Shown piece by piece: positions 1 through 9,812 of a DNA stretch of 58,737 nt (position 1 is the first letter of the stretch; every line of letters starts with the position of its first letter). The position numbers were made by a program, and so were the translations under genes. Under the pieces are notes generated by a model. The model was given only the letters and a program-made list of their open reading frames with translations, searched no databases and had not been told where the DNA came from. This stretch comes from a virus: positions 1-58,737 of the IMG/VR virus record IMGVR_UViG_3300037150_000108; one strand, given 5' to 3'.

Positions 1-16
1 CCGCCGCGAGCGCCAG

Positions 17-415
17 TTGCGCCGGATGTGGCGCCGCGAGTTCAAAGAACTGGGCAGGCCCTACCCAACGATGGCGACGATTGCTTTTGTGGAACTGGAC
101 GCAATACGCCTGCCTGAGTGGGCATATGCCAAAAGAATCAAAGGCTTATCTTGGTCTGACTATTCTATCTGGATGCGTCGGATTCTTGCGCGGCAACTCT
201 TCAGCCAGGACGAGCGGGCCGGGGGGCATCCGAAGATCACATTCAGCCTTATGAGGCCGTGCAAGTTGTGCAAAAGAATCCTCCTCGGAGACGATGCCGA
301 GCGGCGATTCAAGTACGATCTCCTGCCTGCCGGGTGGTGCATCCCATGCGACACGGACTGCAAAGAGGTGGAGCAGAGGCGGAAGAAAGTGCTACGTGTA
401 AAATCGGCTCAGTGA
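17..415 (+). CDS. Hypothetical protein with C-terminal Cys pairs, possibly 5'-truncated
   Basis: I do not recognise this protein of about 132 residues. The C-terminal third carries two cysteine pairs (CKLC and CIPCDTDC), suggesting a small zinc-binding module, and the N-terminus is basic and Arg-rich. The start shown is a TTG with no clear ribosome site, and the frame stays open back to base 2, so the true start may lie before the window. It is followed 33 bases later by another small gene on the same strand. The function is unknown. Confidence 0.5.
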   Translation: MRRMWRREFKELGRPYPTMATIAFVELDAIRLPEWAYAKRIKGLSWSDYSIWMRRILARQLFSQDERAGGHPKITFSLMRPCKLCKRILLGDDAERRFKYDLLPAGWCIPCDTDCKEVEQRRKKVLRVKSAQ

Positions 416-448
416 CTAAACCAGCAGCGCAACGGAAGGGCAAATCAA

Positions 449-697
449 ATGGCACAGCAGGAACTTAGCTCCTCAGAGATGTACGGCATCGCCAAACGGA
501 TCAACAACGAACTGGAAGTCTTGCCCATGCACACCCATTCGGCCATCTGCGAGATGATCCGGGTCGGCATGCAGCATAGAAACCTGGCCATGCAGGCAGC
601 GGCAAACGCAGAAAACAATGCACGGCAGGAACGGGCGCTGGCGATTCAGGAAAAGATGCGGGCGGGTGCGGCAATCAGTCAGTCTCCGCCGAACTAA
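449..697 (+). CDS. Hypothetical small protein
   Basis: This is an 82-residue, mostly helical, charged protein with no recognised domain. A purine-rich ribosome site (GGAAGGG) lies upstream of the ATG, and the next gene follows after ten bases, so it belongs to the rightward unit that leads into the fibre genes. The middle (Ala/Asn/Glu/Arg-rich) could form a short coiled coil. No signal peptide or membrane segment is seen. The function is unknown. Confidence 0.6.
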   Translation: MAQQELSSSEMYGIAKRINNELEVLPMHTHSAICEMIRVGMQHRNLAMQAAANAENNARQERALAIQEKMRAGAAISQSPPN

Positions 698-706
698 GAG
701 GGAACG

Positions 707-2230
707 ATGCGAAGATTGCGTTTCGCCGGCCTGATCGCCGGGTTGCTGGCAACTCTCCCCTGCGGAGCGCAATTCACTTCCCCCTACGTTGGAGTGCAGG
801 GTACGCTCTCTACGTCCTCCGGAACCCCAGCAGCAAATGCCACCATCACCTTCGTCCCCTCTCAGGTCTTTTTCGTAGCCGGAACCTCTGTTGTAGTCTC
901 TGAGGGCCAGTGCGGGACCGACCTCAACGGAGCAGTCGTAGGCATCGGCAACCCCCTTACAGGTCCGCGAGTTACCCCACAGTTCACCGGAACTCTGCCG
1001 GTTGGCAACTACTACATCCAATTCACGTGGTACGATCAGTTCGGCAACCAGACATTGCCATCGCCTGAGGTGGCGGTTCAACTCACCAGCATCGGAGAAC
1101 TTCAGGTTCTCCCGCCCGTTGGAACTGGACCGCCTCAGGCAACCGGCATGAATGTCTACATCGGTGCAACCTCAGGATCTGAGCAGTATCAAGGGCATAC
1201 CACCACAACGACTGCCCAGTACACCCAGGCCGTCCCACTGGTTACCGGAGCCGCCGTCCCCACCTTGAATCTGACTCCATGCCGGGTGGTAGCCAACGAT
1301 GCAGGCTTCCCCACCGGGACTGGATACACGGTAAGCCTCCTCGATTCAAGCGGCAACACGCTATTCAGCTACCCGGAACTGTGGCAGTTCTTCGGTCCCG
1401 GATCGACTTATAACCTGTCGCAGGGCATCCCTTACTATCATGGACAGGTAACTTACCCGATTCCGATTCTCACAATTCCTTATAACCACAATCCTCAGTC
1501 CATCTCGGGCGCCTTGAGCCTGTCCGGTTACAACCTCTACAACGTCGGCGCGGTGGGTGTAGGCACTTCGACGCCGGCCTGGGGCGTGGATGTCGAGGGA
1601 ACAGGCCTCGATGCCCTTATCAACTCTGCAGGCGGGTATCTGGTCAATGGGACGGTTGGAGCTTCAGGAACCTGCCTTGCCTCTGACGGGACGGCCTACG
1701 ACACGCCTGTAACCTGCAACACAGCTTTCTATCAGACCATCCAGTTGAACGGCATCCCGGTAGCGCAGCAGCCCATCCTGAACTTCCTCAGCCCGATCAC
1801 GGTCGTCGCTGCGGGCGGGAAGACGAACATCGGCGTGTCGACCACCGGCTCTGAGTCGGAGGTGGTGACGGCAGCCTCGGCCTCAGCTACTGGCTACTAT
1901 GCGGTTTGGGATGCATATGGCGGACTGACTGGGATCGCTCCAGTGAGCACCGTGATCGCCACGCACATCGTTACCGTAGGCCGGGCACTCGATACCGTTT
2001 ATCACAACACCGGCACGAACCCGATAACCGTAGCGGCGAGTGTCGATTGGGCCTCCACCGGCACAGAGACTGCCTATGTGGACACGGCAAGTTCATGTAC
2101 GACTGCAGTTTCGGCAGTTTCTTCGACTCTGGCATCAGGGTCGCTGACGTTCATCGTGCCGGTCGGGTCGTATTACAAAGTTCACACCGACGTTGCTGGG
2201 ACCATTCAGGAATGGACGGAGTGGTACTAA
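707..2230 (+). CDS. Secreted-type tail fibre/adhesin protein
   Basis: A 507-residue protein with a clear Sec-type signal peptide (MRRLRF, a hydrophobic core, then cleavage near CGAQ, about residues 1-22), followed by Ser/Thr/Gly-rich beta-type sequence typical of phage fibres. Around residues 100-150 it carries a fibronectin-like module ending in the motif GMNVY. The same module recurs three times in the nozzle protein at 43970-47500. A further motif near residue 265 (SGALSLSG) resembles phage fibre segments. AGAGGG precedes the ATG at 707. It is the first of five consecutive leader-bearing fibre genes. The role in host adsorption is inferred from composition and context. Confidence 0.65.
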   Translation: MRRLRFAGLIAGLLATLPCGAQFTSPYVGVQGTLSTSSGTPAANATITFVPSQVFFVAGTSVVVSEGQCGTDLNGAVVGIGNPLTGPRVTPQFTGTLPVGNYYIQFTWYDQFGNQTLPSPEVAVQLTSIGELQVLPPVGTGPPQATGMNVYIGATSGSEQYQGHTTTTTAQYTQAVPLVTGAAVPTLNLTPCRVVANDAGFPTGTGYTVSLLDSSGNTLFSYPELWQFFGPGSTYNLSQGIPYYHGQVTYPIPILTIPYNHNPQSISGALSLSGYNLYNVGAVGVGTSTPAWGVDVEGTGLDALINSAGGYLVNGTVGASGTCLASDGTAYDTPVTCNTAFYQTIQLNGIPVAQQPILNFLSPITVVAAGGKTNIGVSTTGSESEVVTAASASATGYYAVWDAYGGLTGIAPVSTVIATHIVTVGRALDTVYHNTGTNPITVAASVDWASTGTETAYVDTASSCTTAVSAVSSTLASGSLTFIVPVGSYYKVHTDVAGTIQEWTEWY

Positions 2231-2291
2231 TCGTGGGCGAAGTAGTTTCGCCTAATCCTCAACCTCTAACCGTTCCACGGAGAAAAAGACA

Positions 2292-3281
2292 ATGCGCAGA
2301 ATCGTAGCGTCAATCGCTTTCTTGCTGGCGTCGTTGACGCCGGTTCTTGCCCAGGGATTCACGCCCGCAGCCAATCCTTCATGGGTGCGAGCAAACGACT
2401 ATGGTCGATGGGCACTGCAGGGGCAGTCAGCTAACACCTATACCTTCCAGGTATCCGGGTTTTCTCCCTGCACCATCACCCAACTCAACTTCGGCAACTC
2501 CTCGACCTTCTATGCGTTCTCGGATGCGGTGGCTCTGGCTCCCGTCCTCATCCAGGACAACAACCAGGCCAACTCCGAAGTTGTCACTCCGGGGAGCTAC
2601 CTTGCGCCCACCGAGACCACCTGCGGGCCGACGCTGGCACCCTCCAACGCGCACACCACGTTCTCTCTGCAGTCGGGCACAGGCGGGTTGCAGGAAGCTC
2701 TGAACGTCCGCGACGGCAAGAGCCCGTCGACGATCATTCTGGATGGCGAGTGGTATAGCGCAATCTCGAACATCTCCCAACAGAACGCGACTCTGAAAAA
2801 CAGCACGACCCCGGCAGACGTCATCGGCACTGCAACCTGCGTGGCAGGCGAGACGGTCATCGACGTAACCACTACGCCGTGGACCTCTTACGGATGCAAC
2901 GCTTCCAGCAAGCTGGTGACGATGACGCCTTCGCCTAAGGTATCGATCGCCGCGGGCGCTGGTGCAGGTACTTCACCGACCATCGCCATTGTGGGCGGAT
3001 CGAGCCAGGGCACCGGAACCGTAACCCTGACCACAGGCACAACACCAACGGCCTCGGCTGCGGTCTTCACCGTTACCTTCCCTCCTCCGGACTACGGTGG
3101 CGGGTTTGTTTATGCGGGGTCCTGCACCGTGACTTCAGTGGGTTCGGCCAATACCTACTCCACTGAGGTTGTCACCTCGACTGCAGGTTCTGCCACAACG
3201 GGCGGAACGCTGGTCTTTACCGCAAGCTCAACTGCTCTGACCGCTTCGGTGGCATACAAGTTCACCTATAGCTGCCACTAA
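2292..3281 (+). CDS. Secreted-type fibre protein with C-terminal beta module
   Basis: A 329-residue protein with a Sec signal peptide (MRRIVA, hydrophobic core, cleavage near LAQG at about residue 21) and a Ser/Thr/Gly-rich mature part. The last roughly 80 residues contain the pattern TTGTTP..AAVFTVTF, later Cys and Tyr positions, and an end rich in ALTA. The end of the neighbouring 1219-residue fibre has a similar pattern, so the module appears duplicated. GGAG lies just before the ATG. A hairpin that could terminate transcription follows the stop. The likely role is a fibre or accessory adhesin; there is no enzymatic signature. Confidence 0.6.
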   Translation: MRRIVASIAFLLASLTPVLAQGFTPAANPSWVRANDYGRWALQGQSANTYTFQVSGFSPCTITQLNFGNSSTFYAFSDAVALAPVLIQDNNQANSEVVTPGSYLAPTETTCGPTLAPSNAHTTFSLQSGTGGLQEALNVRDGKSPSTIILDGEWYSAISNISQQNATLKNSTTPADVIGTATCVAGETVIDVTTTPWTSYGCNASSKLVTMTPSPKVSIAAGAGAGTSPTIAIVGGSSQGTGTVTLTTGTTPTASAAVFTVTFPPPDYGGGFVYAGSCTVTSVGSANTYSTEVVTSTAGSATTGGTLVFTASSTALTASVAYKFTYSCH

Positions 3282-3291
3282 AACCAACAGG

Positions 3292-3323
3292 GCCGGTCTC
3301 CTCAATGGAGGCCGGCTGTTTCC
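3292..3323 (+). terminator. Hairpin with short T-rich tail, possible intrinsic terminator
   Basis: A ten-base-pair stem (3292-3301 with 3307-3316, one G-U pair, five-base loop) is followed by TGTTTCCCTT. It lies between two fibre genes and just before the ribosome site of the second. The T-tract is weak, so it may only partly terminate or may process the message. Confidence 0.45.
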
Positions 3324-3337
3324 CTTAGAGGGTGAGC

Positions 3338-6300
3338 ATGCGGAAGCTTCTGGCGTTACTGATTATTGGGTGCGCGTGTGCGATTCATGCACAGGTCATT
3401 GGGCTCGATCCCACGCCGATGGCTGTCTACTACTGGAACATAGGAACAAGCCAGTGGACTGCCTGCTCAAACAGTTCTACCGCCGAACCATTTCAGAGCA
3501 CTCCTCAGGCTTTTGCGCTCGAAGGATTCAACTCTGTCCTTGGCCAATGGACGCCGCAGACCTCGTGCCCAGGCAGCGGATCAGGTTCGGGACTTACCAG
3601 TTTTCAAGGGCGCACCACTGCCGCGGCTGTGCTGCTGCTGTCAGACATCAATACCGTCCTCAAGACTGCTACGAGTTGCAACGTTGCAGGCGGATACACA
3701 TACTCGCCATATTCGAACTCATGCATCCTGAGCGGAGGCGGCTTTACCGCGGGCGGAGATCTGAGCGGGACATCGACCGCGCAGACGGTGATCGGCATCC
3801 AGGGCAAGGCGGTAGTGAATACGGCGCCGACCAATGGGCAGGTGTTGACATGGAATACCGGGCTGAATGAGTACGTGCCGATTATCCCGCCCCTCGCAAC
3901 CTCGTCGACCTTCGGCACGGTCAAGCCTGACAATACGACAGTAACGATCTCCGCAGGCATTCTCTCGGCGGTGGGAGGGGGTGGTGGTTCACCATGCGCC
4001 ACGGCAAACGCGGTGCAGATTTCTACAGGCAGTGCGTTTGGTTGCGACCCGAACATCACCATCAACACCACGATACACACGCTGACCAGTCCTCAGTTAT
4101 ACGGAAACTCCGTCAACCCGGCTTATAACTCGTCTCTCGGCGCGTGGGTTCCCTACTACAATCCCTGCACAAACACACAACTGACAGGTGATACCGGGGG
4201 AGATTACACCTATTCTCAATGTCATAAAACCGTATTCAACGATTACAATCCAGGGTTCAGCTATGGCAATAGCAGCATTACCAGCAACCAAGGATGGAAC
4301 CTGCCTTATGGATATTTTTTAGATGTAAATGAGTTCGGCAATGGGATTACGAATGGAAGTGCAATAAACTATAACGCCAACAAAGAAGGTGACTCGGCAT
4401 TGTCGAATTGGAATATGTGGGCGAAACCTGCATGGATTGAAGCATCAGGAGAAGGTACACAAGCACTGCGCATAACTTTTGCCGAGCAGCCTGAGTATCT
4501 TGGCACAGTAAGCAGTGGAACTGCCGGACAGACGGTGGTCAACCTTACCTGCACATCTCATTGCGCAAACGACCCTAATAATGGCGGCGGGTCTGGAATT
4601 GGATTGAACTCTGATCTGATCGACCTAACCAGCGGACAGAGCGGCACTGGAACTTACGTGGGTGGCGGCGGGACGAGCCCCGCCTACATAACGACCAGCC
4701 TAACCGTTACCAGCTCGATCGAAGGAAGTTTCTCAGCCGCAATCGACGTTCCGCGCACTGTTGGCAACACGACAGGCCAACTTTCAAAGGCGACTATTAC
4801 CACGACGCTGAATGTGACTGGAGCTACGGCGATCACGGTCGGGCAAATTTGTTTTGCATTGGGACCGGAGTATTTTGAGCGGTTCACCCCATCGGCAGTA
4901 GGAAGTTTAGGTGGTGGAACACAATCAGTCACAGCAGTATTTCACTACTCGCACACCAGCGGAACGGTATTCTTTTGTGGAGGTTCAGCAGGTGATGCGT
5001 TAGAGCAAACTGTAACGACTGTTGGCTCTAATCGCTATGTTGAGGATGTCTATGGATCAGAAGCACCACACACGCTCATCATTGGGCATCAGATTCCTAG
5101 CGGAGTGACATCAGTATTTACCGGCTCATCCGTTGCGACCGTTCAATACCATGCAGCCTCGGTGGTTGGAGTTATAAACAGCGGCACCGGAGTACCGGAT
5201 GGGGGCCAGCTCACTGTCGATGCTAATGGTACTTTCGCTTCTGGAGATGCAGTTGAGGATACAAACAACATCGCGGCCATCTACAATCTTCTGGACTTCA
5301 GCGCTGGGGCGAGCACGATCAATAATCCCTATGCACAAAGGCTTGAGAATTCACACTCTTGGGAAGGTTTAGGCGGTGGACTGAACCCCACAACCAATGG
5401 ATTCGAATACTACGACAATACAAACGCATCCAGCAACTATTCCGGGGCCGGGGGCGGGTATATCGCCCCATGGCTATTCGACATCCAAGGCGCAGTTTTG
5501 AACGGCCTGGCGTTCCAATACGCTCCTATCTATGGTGGTGCGACCGCGGTAGGAGCGCAGGCGAACTGCGCTGGTTACATGCTGTGCGTCGCGAGTGGTC
5601 CGATTCCAGGAGCGATATCCACAGTCGAAGGAATCTTCAACGAAGGCGATCAGGCAGGGTCAATAACATATGACCACGCACCTGAAACTTTCACCCTCAG
5701 TCCTAACGTTTATATTCGTGAAGCATTGACGTTAGGAACACCGTCTGTAGATTATGGGTCAATCGTGCTTTCAGGCGCGTTTGTCAACAATCAGTACACG
5801 GGAGGAGGTCCATCTTCACAAGGTGCACTGTTCAACAGTGGAAACGGAATAACTGATCCACATGGAGAAGTAAGACTTCAAGCGTGGAACTATATTAACT
5901 ATCTGCCGACACTAGCTTTTGAAAACACCGCTGGAACGTTACTCAGTAGCATTGGCATGGATGCGGCCGGACATGTTTCGATCAACTCTGCGGCAAGAGG
6001 AGATGCACTGGGGACGCTTGATCTAGCCAATGAAACCGTCACCAATGAAATGGTCACCAAGGAAACGGTCAATGGAACGAATCACTGCGCTAACTTCCAA
6101 GTAGGGACGTCAACAGTATGCACCCCAAGCCCTTACGCGCTGTTCGAGACGGACTTCGTAATTGAAGACCCCACTGGAGCGACCGACCAGCGCCTTGCGG
6201 ATTTCATCAAGACAGGGGGCCACCTGTATGGGCGATTCGTCAACGATGCGACCACTGCAGCTAATGACTGGCTGGACGTGGCCTATGGCTCCGGTTACAC

Positions 6301-6994
6301 GGTTGCTAGTGTGACATTTCCTACGCTTACCGACTCCGCCCTAACTCCAGGCAACTGCGTGCAGGCTAGTACGGGAGGCTTGCTGACCACTACAGGCAGT
6401 CCGTGCGGCTCTGGCGGATCGGGCATCTCCGGCTTGACCGCAGGCTATATCCCTCTCGCGGGATCGGCCACGACCCTGACGGGCAACTCGCACATCGATG
6501 AGGTGACTAATGCAGGATACGACACCATATCCCAGCCAGTGATTGTCACGGGCACAGCTTCTCCCGCATCTGGTAAGGGAATCGTAGGCACGGATGGTAG
6601 CGGCAACGTCACGATATCCAACAATGGGACACCGTTTACGCCTGCCCTAACGCTCGGCGGGGCGCTGAGTTGCAGCAATCTGGCCTTTGGCACGGGAGCG
6701 GGAACTAGCCCAACCTGCACCTCGGTAAATGGCTACGACTCAACCTTCATCGTCAACATAACTACAGGGACGACGCCTGCCGCTAACAGTCCCGTGTTCA
6801 CTGTGACGTTTACGGCAAGCAGGGGCCATGTCAGCGCCTGTGCGATATCTCCGGTGTTTGGGGCGTACTCGACGACGTTGCAGATTCCTAGCACGAATAT
6901 GAGTTCTCCGAGTGCTACCAGCGTTGTGGTAGACAGCTCGGCAACCGCACTGACTGCCGCTACAGGCTACTTTTACACCTTGGTGTGCCCATGA
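3338..6994 (+). CDS. Large secreted-type tail fibre/spike protein
   Basis: A protein of about 1218 residues starting at the ATG at 3338 (GAGG at 3328-3331). An in-frame GTG two codons earlier is less likely. Residues 1-19 form a signal peptide (MRKLLALL to HAQ). The rest is low-charge Gly/Ser/Thr/Asn-rich sequence, with a region around residues 240-800 of more ordered beta-type sequence and aromatic repeats. Near the C-terminus are repeated fibre-style stretches (LTAGYIPLAG, LGGALSCSNLAFG), and the end resembles that of the preceding gene. Its stop overlaps the next start (ATGA). The likely role is host-surface binding. It has no recognisable catalytic motif. Confidence 0.65.
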   Translation: MRKLLALLIIGCACAIHAQVIGLDPTPMAVYYWNIGTSQWTACSNSSTAEPFQSTPQAFALEGFNSVLGQWTPQTSCPGSGSGSGLTSFQGRTTAAAVLLLSDINTVLKTATSCNVAGGYTYSPYSNSCILSGGGFTAGGDLSGTSTAQTVIGIQGKAVVNTAPTNGQVLTWNTGLNEYVPIIPPLATSSTFGTVKPDNTTVTISAGILSAVGGGGGSPCATANAVQISTGSAFGCDPNITINTTIHTLTSPQLYGNSVNPAYNSSLGAWVPYYNPCTNTQLTGDTGGDYTYSQCHKTVFNDYNPGFSYGNSSITSNQGWNLPYGYFLDVNEFGNGITNGSAINYNANKEGDSALSNWNMWAKPAWIEASGEGTQALRITFAEQPEYLGTVSSGTAGQTVVNLTCTSHCANDPNNGGGSGIGLNSDLIDLTSGQSGTGTYVGGGGTSPAYITTSLTVTSSIEGSFSAAIDVPRTVGNTTGQLSKATITTTLNVTGATAITVGQICFALGPEYFERFTPSAVGSLGGGTQSVTAVFHYSHTSGTVFFCGGSAGDALEQTVTTVGSNRYVEDVYGSEAPHTLIIGHQIPSGVTSVFTGSSVATVQYHAASVVGVINSGTGVPDGGQLTVDANGTFASGDAVEDTNNIAAIYNLLDFSAGASTINNPYAQRLENSHSWEGLGGGLNPTTNGFEYYDNTNASSNYSGAGGGYIAPWLFDIQGAVLNGLAFQYAPIYGGATAVGAQANCAGYMLCVASGPIPGAISTVEGIFNEGDQAGSITYDHAPETFTLSPNVYIREALTLGTPSVDYGSIVLSGAFVNNQYTGGGPSSQGALFNSGNGITDPHGEVRLQAWNYINYLPTLAFENTAGTLLSSIGMDAAGHVSINSAARGDALGTLDLANETVTNEMVTKETVNGTNHCANFQVGTSTVCTPSPYALFETDFVIEDPTGATDQRLADFIKTGGHLYGRFVNDATTAANDWLDVAYGSGYTVASVTFPTLTDSALTPGNCVQASTGGLLTTTGSPCGSGGSGISGLTAGYIPLAGSATTLTGNSHIDEVTNAGYDTISQPVIVTGTASPASGKGIVGTDGSGNVTISNNGTPFTPALTLGGALSCSNLAFGTGAGTSPTCTSVNGYDSTFIVNITTGTTPAANSPVFTVTFTASRGHVSACAISPVFGAYSTTLQIPSTNMSSPSATSVVVDSSATALTAATGYFYTLVCP

Positions 6995-7443
6995 GAATAG
7001 TCATCCTGACCATCCTTCTTTTCACTGTGTACGCAGCCACAGCCCAGGCACCATTGAACGCAGTGCTGATTGGGCCTGAGGGCATCACCATCACGGCTAC
7101 GACAGGAACAGCGGTTAGCTATCAGTTCGGGACTGCGGGCAAGTTCAACACGGTCACAGCGCCAAAGTATCCGCTACTAGTGTCCTGCTCCAGTGCGGCT
7201 CCTTGCGCGCTACTGGGCGGAGATCCTGACCCCGGAATTGCAAAGTCGATCTACGCCATCCAGCAGACTACGGCCTACACAGTGACACTGGCGCCAGGCA
7301 CGATGATCCAAGTCCCTGCGCTCCCGAAGCCTCCTTTGACCGTGGTTAGCACTTACATAATCAGCGGGCCTGTGACCTTGACCAATTACAGCGATGGTTC
7401 GTTCATCCTGAGCGGTGCTGGCTTAACGGCGGTGAAGAAATGA
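6991..7443 (+). CDS. Small secreted-type fibre-associated protein
   Basis: A 150-residue protein starting at the ATG at 6991, which overlaps the upstream stop as ATGA. It has a hydrophobic signal peptide (MRIVILTILLF to TAQA, about 20 residues) and a mature beta-rich domain with two cysteines (SCSSAAPC) that may form a disulphide. It is translationally coupled on both sides, so it probably works with the two large flanking fibre/spike proteins, for example as an adaptor or chaperone. I recognise no family. Confidence 0.6.
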   Translation: MRIVILTILLFTVYAATAQAPLNAVLIGPEGITITATTGTAVSYQFGTAGKFNTVTAPKYPLLVSCSSAAPCALLGGDPDPGIAKSIYAIQQTTAYTVTLAPGTMIQVPALPKPPLTVVSTYIISGPVTLTNYSDGSFILSGAGLTAVKK

Positions 7444-9812
7444 AGAAACTCATTAGACTTGTAATCATTCCATTCGCTCTTGCAGTGCTGTGTGGAACAG
7501 CGTTCGGCACCACCTTCTACATCCGCGGTGATGGCGGCAACCGCATCTCCTCCACTCTTCCCTATGGAATGTGCACAGGCACAACCGACGCAGCTTATCC
7601 CGGAACCACAAACCTCAATTGGCTTCCTGGCCAAGTCTTTTCGACTACAGGATCCTCAACTGCCATCGTAGACGCGAACGGAAATTACGAGTGGGTGACG
7701 ACGGCTGGCACAACCAATGCAACTACGCTACCGACATGGCCGGCGCACGCAGCCGGAGGCTCGCCTACCACCACTGATGGCACAGTGACATGGACTTATC
7801 AAGGGCCGGCTCCTATCGATCAGTCTTGTGGTTGGAGTGATCCTCGCTATGTGTGGACAGATGGCAGCACTGCGGGATCAATGGCAATGGGTGGCGGAGA
7901 CACACTGCTGCTTGAAAACAGTTATCCTTCAGGGCAGACATCCTGGCGCTTCGCCGGCCGAGCTACTGGTGGGACCGGACTAGGCTCTTTGTTCAACGGC
8001 TACCAAGGTGGCGGCGGTGATCCATATACCGACTACAACATCAACTTCCCGGCTGGAACTTCCGGCGCTCACACCAGAATCTTGGGCGCGAATTATGCAA
8101 GTTGCGGAACGGGGCAAAAGACCAATATCTTTGGCGGCTTTGCAGCGCTCGCAGTCATCAACCTTCAACAAACCAGCTACGTTGACGTTCAATGTCTGGA
8201 TATCACCGACCACAGCAGTTGTATTTTATTCGGCAACGCGCAGTTGCCATCATATTGTCAGCATGGTGGATCCCCCTATGACGACTTTGCGGACAACGGA
8301 ATTATGACTGATACCAACGCCAGCACTGGAGGATATCAACTTCCGCACAACATCCTACTGCAAGACCTCAACATCCACGGCCTTCCGGCCTCCGGCATCG
8401 CAGGAGCTATTGGTGGAGCTTTCACGCTGACTCGCATCACCTCAAACCGCAACGGTTTTGCCGGGTGGAATTTCGACTGGACGAGCGATGGTCTCGGGCG
8501 GATTCCGAACAATCCTGCGGCCACAATCAATGCGCAGTACGTGACTATGGACTGGAATGGCTGCAACGAAGAATATCCGATGGTTGATCCTGTCCCGATC
8601 ACCTACTGCTACAGCATCATCAATGGCGGATTTGGTGATGCGTGGAGTGGACAGGATTCAAACCTCGCTTCAATGACCTGTAACCACTGCGAGATGGCTT
8701 GGAACGTGAAAGACGCCTTCTTCGGCCCGCACACGGCGCTTGGCAGCGTCACCATCACCAACTCTACCGCATTCAACAATGGCGGGCAGACGTGGAAAGC
8801 AAATCTCGCCTCTACTGGCCAATTCCTGATGCAGAACACGTTGACCAATGCCAACTGTAGAAGGCTCGCCCAACCAGTCACCGGCACTCCCTCTACATTC
8901 AACACATACATTGATATCAATGATAATTTATGTCGTTCTGACGGTGCTGCTATCTCTCTAGTGTGGCCTATAGCTGGATCATTTGAAATTGATGACAGTA
9001 CCTTCGTCAGCGCAAGTTTGAACGTCGCCCTTGACTTCGGTTGTTGGAATACATTTACCTCTGTCTCGGTCGGTGCGGGCGGAACTGGATATACGGTAGG
9101 CGACGTACTCTATGTTGGTGGGACTCAAGCGACAGTCCAAGTCACATCTACTAGTTCTGGCGGGGTTATTACAGGGCTTACGATTATATCGGGCGGCCAA
9201 GTAACGAACGCTCCGCCGTACACCAATCCATTCACTGAATACTATATCTTCGGCGGCACTGGTAGTGGAGCAGCTGTCACCGTCGTCGCAAATACGCCTG
9301 CGACTTGCAATGGCGGTCCACGCATCCTGCGCAATAATAATTTTATTGGCTATACGAACACCAGCGATTACTACTGGAACGGCTCGCAGATTACTTTTAT
9401 CTGCTACTCGTCGTGCCAAGCACAGCCCGGAACGTCCGACGATACGATGTGGACAACGCGCAGCAACAACAACTTCTACGGCTATGCATCAGGAGTTCAC
9501 GGAGCTTGCACCTATGCGGGCGAGATATGCGGCAGTCCGATTATGACGGACCAACCTTCGCAGACCTGGACCAGCGAGACACAACTTGACCCGTTCACAC
9601 CATCGCTCCCAGCCGCCAGCAATAGCTTCTACCCCAGCAGCGGCAGTCCGCTGATTGGAGCAGGGATTACTTACAGCGGCATCCCTGCGACCGACTACTA
9701 CGGCGTGACTACTACCTCGCCCCCAGTGATCGGTGGGGTGAACTATAGTGGCGGATCTCCGACATCTTTGACGATCGGAGGCGGTGTGGTGCTCAGTGGG
9801 GTGATTATCTAA
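7440..9812 (+). CDS. Right-handed beta-helix tail spike with signal peptide
   Basis: A 790-residue protein with a signal peptide (MKKLIRLVII to TAFG, about 23 residues) and a long parallel beta-helix pattern: short strands with repeated Asn, Gly and small residues (for example ITSNRNGF, CEMAWNVKDAFFG, ITNSTAFNNGG). It resembles pectate-lyase-like phage spikes that cut or bind polysaccharide. About residues 540-620 form an inserted Gly-rich module (GGTGYTVGDVLYVGG and GGTGSGAAVTVV), a repeat type common in phage fibres. It is coupled by ATGA to the gene before and overlaps the lysozyme gene start by one base (TAATG). Depolymerase activity is inferred. Confidence 0.7.
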   Translation: MKKLIRLVIIPFALAVLCGTAFGTTFYIRGDGGNRISSTLPYGMCTGTTDAAYPGTTNLNWLPGQVFSTTGSSTAIVDANGNYEWVTTAGTTNATTLPTWPAHAAGGSPTTTDGTVTWTYQGPAPIDQSCGWSDPRYVWTDGSTAGSMAMGGGDTLLLENSYPSGQTSWRFAGRATGGTGLGSLFNGYQGGGGDPYTDYNINFPAGTSGAHTRILGANYASCGTGQKTNIFGGFAALAVINLQQTSYVDVQCLDITDHSSCILFGNAQLPSYCQHGGSPYDDFADNGIMTDTNASTGGYQLPHNILLQDLNIHGLPASGIAGAIGGAFTLTRITSNRNGFAGWNFDWTSDGLGRIPNNPAATINAQYVTMDWNGCNEEYPMVDPVPITYCYSIINGGFGDAWSGQDSNLASMTCNHCEMAWNVKDAFFGPHTALGSVTITNSTAFNNGGQTWKANLASTGQFLMQNTLTNANCRRLAQPVTGTPSTFNTYIDINDNLCRSDGAAISLVWPIAGSFEIDDSTFVSASLNVALDFGCWNTFTSVSVGAGGTGYTVGDVLYVGGTQATVQVTSTSSGGVITGLTIISGGQVTNAPPYTNPFTEYYIFGGTGSGAAVTVVANTPATCNGGPRILRNNNFIGYTNTSDYYWNGSQITFICYSSCQAQPGTSDDTMWTTRSNNNFYGYASGVHGACTYAGEICGSPIMTDQPSQTWTSETQLDPFTPSLPAASNSFYPSSGSPLIGAGITYSGIPATDYYGVTTTSPPVIGGVNYSGGSPTSLTIGGGVVLSGVII

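Noticed and set aside
473-1081. Open frame of 202 codons on the minus strand
   Set aside because: Antisense to two rightward genes, with no ribosome site and a Cys/Arg/Gly-rich random-like product.
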